Shown: positions 1-8,323 of the stretch, in pieces
Position numbering within the stretch: position 1 is the stretch's first letter
How the letters are laid out: each line of letters starts with the position of its first letter
Position numbers and translations under genes: made by a program
Source: Sphacelaria rigidula
Lineage: Eukaryota; Phaeophyceae; Sphacelariales
Assembly: GCA_964200075.2 (NCBI GenBank)
Contig: CAXNAA020000343.1
Coordinates: 1-22,278 of the forward strand
DNA: 22,278 nt
Direction of reading: 5' to 3'
Notes under the pieces: generated by a model
Seen by the model: the letters and a program-made list of their open reading frames with translations, nothing else
Told to the model about the DNA's origin: nothing
Database searches by the model: none

Positions 1-62
1 TCTTCTGGGAAGGGGGTGGTTCCGATATTTTAATTCTCTGTAGTATTACATAGAATGTTGAG

Positions 63-78
63 CCCCCCCCCCCCCCCC
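63..78 (+). repeat. Poly-C tract (16 C)
   Basis: A homopolymer of 16 C followed by a short C/T-rich segment. The complementary strand is a G-run. Confidence 0.95.
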
Positions 79-276
79 TCTCCACCAGATTGCTGCATGT
101 GTTATACCACCCCACTGTGTACCTCTACCAACCAAGACTGGGTCACCCGACCTGATCAAATTGTTGAACATCCGAAAACGCGCCCCGCCTATTCTACTCG
201 TCGAGGGTTCGACCTGCTACTCCCGTCCACCCTTTGGTGCTACTCCGTTGCCATCCGATATCGAAGTTCCCTCGTC

Positions 277-430
277 ATTGATTGATTGATCGATTGGTTA
301 CGTCACATTAGCTGATTGCAATAATCCAGCCCGTGGTCAGGAGTAGCAAAAAATAACATGATAAGAAAAAGAAAAGAAGGAAGGGAAAGGAAAAAGACAG
401 AAGCAACAGCCACAGAAAGGAAAGAAGAAA
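277..430 (-). repeat. Interspersed repeat copy 3 (diverged), with (GATT)n tail
   Basis: The order is attgattgattgatcgatt, gtcacattagctga, tccagcccgtggtc and an A/G-rich run. It parallels copy 2 (GATT run, gtcgcactttaactga, tccagccgtggtc, A-rich run). Similarity is clear in the conserved blocks but lower than between copies 1 and 2. The purine-rich part beyond about 350 may be only compositional. Confidence 0.5.
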
Positions 431-454
431 GGACGCAACGTCAACAACAAAAAC

Positions 455-486
<32 letters not shown>

Positions 487-600
487 CAACAAACAACAGA
501 CAACAGACAACAGCAGCAGTAGCAGCAGCAGCAGCGGCAGCAGCAGTAAGAGCAATAACAACAACAAACAAACACATACACAAACACAAACACAAACAAC
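455..600 (+). repeat. CAC/CAA/CAG compound microsatellite
   Basis: CAC units pass into CAA units, then CAGACAA and CAG units with CGG and TAG interruptions, and finish in CAAACA-type repeats. Long minus-strand ORFs across it (poly-Leu, Cys or Val depending on frame) are a by-product of the trinucleotide composition and are not called as genes. Confidence 0.9.
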
Positions 601-619
601 ATAACAAGATGATTATCTC

Positions 620-690
620 GCATCACGTAGCTGGTTGCAACACTCCAGTTCGTGATCGGAAAAAAAGGAGAAACATGAAAGAAAGAAGAA
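620..690 (-). repeat. Second copy of the 301-380 segment, tail absent
   Basis: The segment catcacgtagctggttgcaa, then cactccagttcgtgatc and an A-rich run, matches 301-380 (cgtcacattagctgattgca, then taatccagcccgtggtc and an A-rich run). The offset is about 318 bp. It appears to be a local direct duplication of copy 3 with the microsatellite between the two. Confidence 0.5.
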
Positions 691-2040
691 GAAGAATCAA
701 ACGTAGAGAACGGAACGCAAGCCATTATAATTGTCTTGAACCGGCTTTCGCAGCACGCACGCTCCCACACTCGCGTTCTCGCGAAGGTGTACGCGCCCAA
801 AGGTAGCACAAGGTAGTCATGAGTGTGACTAGTGCGCGCCGACGCATTGCGGCTAATCGGTCCCAGGCATCTCCCGTGATAGTCCTCTACAGCACCCAAT
901 TCTTATCGGGCAACTCGTCTAGCTCTGCTGGTTTTGTTCCCTGTAGGTGAAGCCCATCCAAAATTTACAGGTGTGGTAGGTTCCCGTCAGGTGCTAGGGT
1001 GTAGTCATTGAGCAAGGTCAGTGGGTCTCGATTACTGTGGTCTTTTTTACCTGGCGATTTACACGAAATCACAAGAGGGAACGTAAGAACTTGGATGGGA
1101 GCACTGGCGACGCAGTGTACCAGTCATGAATTGCGCAAGAGATGCATCTGAGATCGGTGCGGTAAAGACCTGCTTGAGCCTGCAGACGATTCCGCTACGT
1201 CTCACATGGTTCAATGAACATTGAAGCATACGGTATCATAAGGCGTAAACGGTTAGTTGGTGCTGTATTGTGCTGGCATAGCATGTGCACTTTCATGGTA
1301 TGTTGAGCTCACCATCACTGCCTTCGTCGCTCGAACCACTGCCCGTCTCCTCATGCCTTTCTAGATGTCCCGTGTCGGACATGTCCTCGTCATTGCCGGT
1401 TCATCCATCCACGAAGTTACACCTTCCCGAAGGACCTCCAGAGTTATGCGCTTGCCGTTGGATCCGTCTGTCGTCAATTTAAGCCCACCCTCTCGAACGG
1501 CCGGCAGCGGCAGTTGGAGAGAGCGCCAGTGCATGTGACCGCTGCTGCTACTTATGCCGTGACGAAACATGCCGATCAGACACGGTCAAGTTGTTTGCAT
1601 TTTCACTTCTCCGGGTTATCCCCTTGCTCCAACAGTATGTCTAGCTCCACGTCGAGATCCACCTTGGTCAAGCATTCACAACCTGCATCCACGGGATGAA
1701 ATTCTTCCATGCAACCTGCGGGAAGGAGACACACTATTGTGTTGTAGTCCTTGTGTGAAAATTTCTTGAACGCAGGCGTCTATTCATGCCCGCTACCCAT
1801 GAGCCAGCTGATGATGATGATGTGGAGCTGATCTGGATACGCGACATCGAGCTCGTATAACCACCTGGTCGAATGGCCCTTTCAAAGAACTTTCTCGGAA
1901 ACTTCTGACCGTGAAGGAGCGCCAACCCTAATAACCCCAACCCGAGGCATACCGAAAGCCCTTGGGCAAGGGAGGTGCAGAGGGTGCCCCAGGCAAAGTG
2001 TGCAAAGGGTCAGGCGAATAAAATCGCGATTCGTCGCATC
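691..2040. other. No gene recognised
   Basis: Only short overlapping ORFs occur here. Two stretches look like decayed coding sequence: on the minus strand around 1361-1570 (residues such as GLKLTTDGSNGKRITLEVL), and on the + strand around 1790-1858 (EPADDDDVELIWIRDIELV). Neither belongs to a family I can name, and both are bounded by stops. Confidence 0.4.
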
Positions 2041-2131
2041 TTCAAACATTTGTATGGATCAATCAATCATACGATCCGTACACACGTTGTGATCCGTGCA
2101 TATCTTGAGCTCGTGATTCGTGCGACATTAG

Positions 2132-2330
2132 AGTAGTTTTCAGCTGAAAGAGGGATTTTTCGTCATTTTTTCGTAGTCGGCGATCTTCAATAGCTTTTTC
2201 GCGTGCCACCGCTCATCCCAGAGAACGCTTGCTCCCAGAGTTTGGAGGTCGGAAGATACTAGGCATCCGCTCCACATTCAGAGACAAAATTCATGTCTGC
2301 GCTCAATATTGAACGACTTACGGGCTGAAT
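2132..2330 (+). repeat. Left terminal inverted repeat of the foldback element
   Basis: Pairs with 2693-2890 on the opposite strand. The strongest matches are near 2197-2221 (tttttcgcgtgccaccgctc) and near 2266-2276 and 2307-2328. Confidence 0.75.
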
Positions 2331-2692
2331 TGACAGGGGGTGTTGTTGGCCGTTTTTGGTTCAAAACACATTTATTTTCGGCTCTAGCGCAATAAACAGG
2401 TGAAAAAAAATTCAAGGGTCTGTGAAATTATTGACGACAGCGATCACGATGTTTTACCCCCCCCCTCCGTGCTATCCAGAGCTCGGTTGGGCAATTTTCG
2501 TTTTTGCGTATTTTTCTGAATTTTCCCAATAGTCCAAAAACAAAGTTTTCCGGGTCTTGCGCAATGAATAGGTAGAAATTAAAAACATTCCTCTTCACTT
2601 GTTCGCTGAAACGATCAGGATTGCTATCATCGAGCAAAAGTACTCAGGGGTCAGAATCTGCGGTTGGGTAGTCGCAGGACCTCCGAAAACCG

Positions 2693-2890
2693 GTCAGCCC
2701 GTGAGTCGTTCAATACTGAGTACAGAGAGGATTTTATTTCGGAAAGTGGAGCGGATGTCTGGTGTCTCTCGGTGCCCAAATTTTGGTATCAAACGTTTAC
2801 TGGGATGAGCGGTGGCACGCGAAAACACTTTTGAAAATCGCCAACTCCGAATGATTTACCAAAATCCCCTAATTCAGCTGAAAACTGCTG
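2693..2890 (-). repeat. Right terminal inverted repeat of the foldback element
   Basis: Reverse complement of the left arm with scattered mismatches and small indels. It ends at about ttcagctgaaaactgctg, just before the 42-bp satellite array. Confidence 0.75.
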
Positions 2891-2934
2891 TACATGAAAT
2901 GTATGTTCCCGCGCGGTAATTCATGAGATAAACC

Positions 2935-3362
2935 GTACAAGGTATATGTTTCCTACCTTCCATTCATGTAGCATAAATCTTACGTACAGGCTCTTCACCT
3001 TCCATTCATGCAGCATGAATCATCCGTATACGTTTCCCACCTTCCATTCATACGAGGTGAATCGAGGGTACATGTTTCCCACTTTCTTTTCGTGCAGCAT
3101 GAATCATCCGTACAGATTCCCCGCCTTCCATCCATGCGAGGTGCAGCTAGTGCACATGTTTCCCACTTTCCATTCATGCAGCGTGAATCATGGGTACATG
3201 TTCCCCACCTGCCATTCATACGAGGCAAAGCAAGCGTACATGTTCCCCACTTTCCACCCATGCAGCATTAATCATGGGTACATGCTCCCACTTCCCATCC
3301 GTGCGGCATGAATCATAAGTACATGTTCCCCACTTTCCATTCATATGGCATGAACAATGAGA
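2935..3362. repeat. 42-bp satellite array, block 1 (about ten units, alternating A/B types)
   Basis: Unit boundaries recur every 42 bp at tacatgtttccc-type starts, each followed by a pyrimidine-rich part and then a cattcatgc or cattcatacg part. Two unit types alternate. Type A ends like cagcatgaatcat. Type B ends like cgaggtgaatcga. The real period is therefore nearer 84 bp over most of the block. Because 42 is a multiple of three, a repetitive 14-residue pattern (FPTFHSCSMNHPY, FPTFHSYEVNRGY) can be read on the + strand, and other frames on both strands are open as well. I do not call a protein from it. Confidence 0.9.
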
Positions 3363-3537
3363 ACGTGAATCCCGTTCGTCATTTCATGGGGCGCGACTCT
3401 TCGATGGCGGTGCCTATTTGCAGGTGGTGTATGCATATAAATTAGAGCATGCAGGTCGCGGACGCCTCCAGCCAAATCCACAAGGAAGCCAAATTCACTT
3501 AGTATACTCACAAGTAACGTAACATGAAACAGAAATG

Positions 3538-4080
3538 GTACAGCCTAGTAGAGCACGCGTGTCTGCGTGCCCACAGCGATTCTTCTAGCGTTTCATGTTC
3601 CCGAGCTATGCTACTGACAGCCGTTGCGAGTTCATGTTGTGTTGTGTAGTTCGCCTGAATATAGTATATTTGCACCACGAAGACCTGTGAAAAACAGCAA
3701 CAGCACGAGTCGTCCCCGCATGTTCGAGTGAGGTTTCGGCGAAACTCCTCCAGCGTACTCTGCAGTCCGCAGACAGTACGGTACAGCGTAGCATAGCATA
3801 GCACAGCACGCATCTGCGTGCCCAGAGCAATTCTCCTCTTTGTTTTCACGAGTTGAGCAAGTGATGGCCTGTTTACGTTTGGATGTTCTGTGGTACAGTT
3901 GGCCTGAACATATAAAGCGGTACGAAGATAATTTTGAACAGCACCAGTACTGCAAGAGTCGTCCCCGCATGTTCGCATGAGGTTTTGGAAACACTCCGGC
4001 AGCGCACACTGCAGTTGCAGACCGTACGGTACAGCACAGCACAGTACAGCATGGCCCAGCCGGGTACACGGTACTGCACT
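3538..4080. repeat. Tandem duplication, unit about 245 bp, two copies plus a partial third
   Basis: Copies begin with gtacagc at 3538, 3781 and 4029. Shared blocks include ctgcgtgccca, gcctgaatata/gcctgaacatata, agagtcgtccccgcatgttcg-like sequence, and the end block gcag..cgtacg. The unit also holds short CA/GCA-rich slippage (agcatagcatagcacagcac). It lies between the two blocks of the 42-bp array. Overlapping minus-strand ORFs here show no family similarity. Confidence 0.85.
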
Positions 4081-4124
4081 ATCTGTACAGCGGATAATCA
4101 GAAAACAGTAGTACTAGTTCTATT

Positions 4125-4450
4125 ATTTTTTCCATTCATAAGGCATGGATGATATACATACATATTAATCCCCTTTTATTCATGCAGTACGAGTCTCATG
4201 TACATGTCTTCCACCTGTGATCCATGCGAGATTAATCAAGTGAACATGTTTCTCACCTTCCATTCATACGGTATGAATCACATGTACATGTTTCTCCCCT
4301 CCCATCCATGCAGCATGAACCGCATGTACATGTTTCCCACCAGTGCTTCGTCCGAGATCAATCAAGTTTCCCACTTCCCGTTCATACGACATGAATCAGG
4401 TGTACATATTTTCCATCCACGATTCGTGCGGGAGGAATCAATGTGACATT
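4125..4450. repeat. 42-bp satellite array, block 2
   Basis: The same unit as in block 1, with tacatgtttct/ccc starts and cattcatacggtatgaatca or catgcgagattaatcaa ends, is seen at 4198-4435. The units are more diverged here, and one is shortened near 4365. Separation from block 1 by the 3538-4080 duplication suggests that one original array was split. Confidence 0.8.
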
Positions 4451-4690
4451 TTCTCCACCAGTGTCTCGTAAAATAACTGTAATTCGTGCATATTTTGCAC
4501 TCTCCATACGTGTGACACTACTTGGAGCGCACGCATTCCCAGCTCGTTTTTTGTGCGGTACGACCCTGAACGTACAACTTTATCGCCCGTGATTCATACC
4601 GGATTGCCTTTTGGCACATAATTCACACTCAACACTCACTGGCAGTCAACCCGCATGAAGTTTGATTCGTCCCACCCGTGGAAGTGTGCG
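4450..4690. repeat. Degenerate tail of the 42-bp array
   Basis: Scattered words of the unit persist, such as ccgtgattcataccgg, attcgtgcatattttgcac and ccatacgtgtgacac, with irregular spacing. The array appears to decay here. A similar degenerate flank is seen at about 2040-2130 (gatccgtgcatatcttgag, tgattcgtgcgac), left of the foldback element. Confidence 0.45.
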
Positions 4691-7146
4691 TTGGCAGACC
4701 TCGGATTTGTGCCGATTTGTTCAAAAAAGTGCTTCTACGCACTCTAGGATAATTCGGGATTGTTAGCCGCACTAAATGGCCGGATGCGGTGTGTACACCA
4801 AAATAAAATTACGATATTTCGCGAAATTTCGTGTCCACCAAGTGGTGATATTTACGGATGACGGCTCGTTCGCTCCCCCAGCCCCGTGCAGTATACGGCC
4901 TGCCCTGAATGTCTTCCCACTACTATAGGACCGCCTGTCCCTTCCTCCAATTCGCGTGCTGTGTTCATCCATTATTCTCGCCGACCGGCGTTTAGGCTGC
5001 AGCGACCGTGTGCGGGGGTGCGGGCAGACCCAAAAAGCGGCGGCCGTTACAGCTGAGCTTATAGTGCAGTCGAAACACTTTCACGATCGGCACGTTTGAC
5101 CTATGGCTGTTGCGTTCCCCAGCTTGCACATACCCTCCAAGGTTTTGGCGATTCCCTGACCTGTATATATGAGCATGTATGGCTGGTCAAATTGACCACG
5201 ACGTCACGGGTCGGCCCAACCGCACTCCTGCTCGGGTGAATTTTCTGCCCCCGTTGCGATGGATCTTTTCGGATGTTGGTGCTCCAATCGCGACCATTGA
5301 AGCCGGCTCTGCCATCAAGGCTCCATCCCCCAGCGCCCCAACGCACCACCGACTCACATGTTTGGTGAGAGTGGATAGGTCAGGACACCGTCGAGATGGC
5401 ATGTGTGGATTGAAATGAGATCACGGGTTCAGCAGCGCCTGGCCCAGGTGCGCATTGAATATTGTGCTTGGACCCGCCGCGGTGGTACCACCAAAAATGA
5501 TTGCTGTCCTTTCAACGAGGCAGGCGCCTCGCGAGACATGCGTGCCACCGCTTCTGCCCCCCCTCTGCCGGTGTTCCATCATCATCGGGTGCAACTTCAC
5601 GACCCCCTGACCGTGCGCGACGGCCAGATACGTGAGCCGTTGGCGCGGTATGGGTGATGTGTGCGTTTGACAGCAACTAGATATACCATGTTTGCCTGTA
5701 CAAATGCTTATAAATCCATTTTTCATGCAACGTTGACTCTCTGCGCGATAGTTTCCACGATTTTGAGTACAGGCATGAATAATCAATATTTGGAACCAAG
5801 AGCAGTCCTTCACCTCGAACTGACTACGGGTGCGGACTATTGCGGTTGAGGAGGTATACCATCTCGAAAATAGTCACCATCCTATTATCGGTCACCTACT
5901 ACGCGCACACGGCGACGTAGGCGGCGTCTTGAACCGGTGTGCCTTGTGCGAATTGCGTGAGCCCCGAAACGGGAGCATATTGCGTTCCACACCGATGATC
6001 AAGCTTTCATGTAACCCAAGGAAATGATTCACCCAAACTACATGAATGACTACGCGGTGCTTGGCGTTGAACTGCTGGTAGTCAAGTGCTCGGTTATAGT
6101 TCACCCCACCGTGAACTACGGAGTTTCTGCGATGTGTGTCGGTCAGTCAACTACTACGATATAGTGTTGAAATATTTCAGTATTGAATCGGTGCGGATCT
6201 GTGGGAGCAGTCTCGATCCTATTCACAGCGTAGGTATGTATACATTGATGTAACTGTTGCAACATACCTGTGGTGAGCGTTTGTGTGCCTTTCCCATGTT
6301 TGTGTGTGTGGGGGGCTTATGGGTTTTGGTAGCGTCTCGTGCAAGGCGGGAATATCTCCGATATCAACGGGTGGGTCATGAAGTTTTTCTGTGCTCGGTA
6401 GTCCACTTGAGTTGAGATTGATGTTGAAGTTTACTTGATTCCAGTGTTGTGGATAACTGCTTCCTTATATTTGATGAATGTATACGTAGTTCTAGCGTAG
6501 TCACTGTGCACATATGTGTGGTGTTTCAAATAATCAGGCCCAGTGTTGGTGAAGAAATGCGTGCTTTAACTCCTTGACCGCCCGGACGTTCAGTTGAATA
6601 CCAGTCGGACGGGTCTTTTTTCAGCGTCGAAATAGTTTTTGGTGAAGAGATAGCAGTCACATAAGAGAGACCGTTGCCACGCATATTCCGCGGGTCATCA
6701 TTCTTTGCCAATAGGCACGATCAGTCCCACACGGGCGGTCACAGCACATCAACTCAAATCCCTACGAATATTTCAGGATAACCTGTGGAAATATGCATGA
6801 ATGGGGAATGTCAGATATCCGCCCCCCTCAACCGTGGCAAAAGGCTACAGCATGTTTATTTGCTCAAAACTTCGATTTTGCGCACCTCATGTTGCTTGCC
6901 CATGTCCATCTGGCCGTCATTTACCCTTACCAAAATCTCACGGAGGTGTCAGCAGAGGAACACCCTGAACAAGCAACGCAGCATGGGGGGTCGGCGGGTT
7001 GACTATCTTGGCTTTTGAAATAAAAGCAGGTGCTCTGATGATTTCATGCCGAAGATCGAAACATGGACATTATTGCGCACATTCCGTCATCCCCACAATT
7101 GTTGGCGAGCTTCTGTGAACTCCATGGTTGAGTGCGTTTCGGAAAG
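4691..7146. other. No gene recognised
   Basis: The GC-rich part at 5180-5660 is open in several frames on both strands, which is expected from its composition. The longest ORF is a minus-strand one of 130 codons at 5421-5813, with no family I recognise. From 5830 to 7146 there are only short ORFs. A small palindrome, atttcgcgaaat, lies near 4816. Confidence 0.4.
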
Positions 7147-7432
7147 TGACACATGTCCGGTGACGGAGTTGATGGGATGGCCCAAAAGCTGGAAACGACG
7201 AAAAGTTGAGCCCGTTAGTATTTCTGTTTTTGCCGGATTTTTGAAAGATTCCATGATTCCACCACCGGAAACGCGTTGGCGTTCTTGAAATCTGACATAT
7301 GTCCGGTGACAGTTGATGGAATGGCCCAAAAGCTGGAAACGACGAAAAGTTGAGCCCGTTCGTATTTCTGTTATTGCCGGATTTTTGAAAGATTCCATGA
7401 TTCTACCAGCGGGTACGCGTTGGCGTTCTTGG
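7147..7432. repeat. Tandem duplication, unit 146 bp, two copies
   Basis: Copies start at 7147 and 7293 with tgacacatgtccggtgac and tgacatatgtccggtgac. They share long identical stretches, such as tggcccaaaagctggaaacg and tttttgaaagattccatgat, and end at gcgttggcgttcttg. Because 146 is not a multiple of three, the two copies fall in different reading frames. That argues against a repeated protein domain. Similarity between copies is high, so the duplication is fairly recent. Confidence 0.9.
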
Positions 7433-8246
7433 AGACTTTTCACAGCATTCGAACGAGCCCAAGAATCTAGAACACTTCCGAGACATTTTCCACTTGGCAT
7501 CCTTGTTGCGATCAAACCCCTGGAGCGGAAGCTGTATGGAGCGGAAGCTCAACTATTCCCCAAAGCAGTCCTCTTCGTCTACTGCTCTTGGCTCTTGGGT
7601 TTTTTCCCCCTGTGACATTAGATGACATGTCCCGGGGCACAATGGGAGGTTTGTGTGCTTTTCTATACCTTCGACAACAGAGTAGCAGGTGATAAAACCC
7701 TGGAAGTATAGCTGTCGATCAATACTAGACTCGCGCTGTGAATGGTGTTCCTGTACAGTTTACAAAACCAAGAATGATCTGTGACGGCTCTGCTTGATCA
7801 CTGTCCACCCAATTTCCTCCTACCTGCTATACGCTCACGCGTGCTTCCTGTTGTAGAGCTAGCACAACCCACAGCCATGACCTCTCGATGGAACTCAGAC
7901 AAGTACAGCGCAGAGATGCGCTGCCACTGCTAACGTAGCGCGTTTGAATATAGCTCAAGGACCGTTCTCTCTGCCAGCTTTTCACAGAAGGTCTGCGAGG
8001 ATGGCCCAACGCAGACTTTCGCACAGCTGGGGACCGCTGATGGTGGTGTGTGTTCCTACCTCTTTTGCGCGAGCGTGAGAAAATGCAGAAAAACATCGGC
8101 ACTATCACCCTTCGTCGTTAGGCGATCCGTCGCCCAATCAATTATTCCCCAGAGGTCGAAGAACGGTGGAACCATGCGATCTATTTATACACGACTGTCG
8201 TCTTTCCTTATTTGTGGTTTGCATGCTCCTGTCTCTTCTACTTCAG
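7433..8246. other. Upstream region of the UBE3-like gene; start exon expected here or further left
   Basis: The phase-0 acceptor at 8246 means that an exon carrying the initiator ATG lies upstream. Several ATG-led short frames are present (near 7629, 7878, 8001). None shows the short aromatic/Gly N-terminal motif common in UBE3B/UBE3C followed by a convincing phase-0 donor. No core promoter element could be assigned. Confidence 0.4.
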
Positions 8247-8323
8247 GCCCAGCGCCAGGAACGAGCTCGCGAGCGACTACACGCCTCATGCGCAACAACG
8301 ATCCAAAAGTTCTGGAGGGGAAG
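8247..8323 (+). CDS. UBE3-like gene, exon with IQ motif (first recognised exon)
   Basis: The acceptor is a pyrimidine-rich run ending in cttcag and the donor is gtgcgt. The exon is read in phase 0 and leaves two bases (AG) for the next exon. It encodes a basic stretch, AQRQERARERLHASCA, followed by TIQKFWRGR, an IQ-type calmodulin-binding core at the place where UBE3B and UBE3C carry theirs. The reading frame continues upstream of 8247 but looks like intron (hydrophobic, pyrimidine-rich), so the initiator methionine is on an earlier exon. Confidence 0.85.

Larger units (their letters stand above)
2132..2890. mobile_element. Foldback / MITE-like element with long terminal inverted repeats
   Basis: The left arm (about 2132-2330) and the right arm (about 2693-2890) are imperfect reverse complements over about 199 bp. 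Shared landmarks are the outer agttttcagctga, the middle tcgcgtgccaccgctcatcc (seen reversed at about 2798-2822), catccgctccac, and the inner block containing attgaacgact and gggctga. The core of about 360 bp encodes no recognisable transposase, and holds an imperfect direct repeat at an offset of about 170 bp (gcgcaataaacagg near 2387, gcgcaatgaatagg near 2560). That fits a non-autonomous foldback or MITE-type element. Target-site duplications and family could not be assigned, and exact ends are uncertain by a few bases. Confidence 0.75.

Noticed and set aside
200-225. tRNA-like B box (gggttcgacctg)
   Set aside because: No matching A box, acceptor stem or cloverleaf could be drawn around it.
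308-899. Long minus-strand ORFs rich in Leu, Val and Cys
   Set aside because: They are translations of the CAA/CAG/CAC microsatellite and its flanks, open in more than one frame, with no domain.
2946-3311. 14-residue repeat protein from the 42-bp array
   Set aside because: The frame is open because the unit is a multiple of three and poor in stop words. Other frames on both strands are equally open, and block 2 breaks the frame.
5173-5813. Overlapping ORFs on both strands at 5180-5813 as a retroelement integrase or protease remnant
   Set aside because: Weak resemblance of short phrases only, with no catalytic residues or zinc-binding pattern. GC-rich composition explains the open frames.
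7629-8045. Candidate start exons for the ligase (ATGs near 7629, 7878 and 8001)
   Set aside because: Donor phase or encoded residues do not fit the expected N terminus, so none was assigned.
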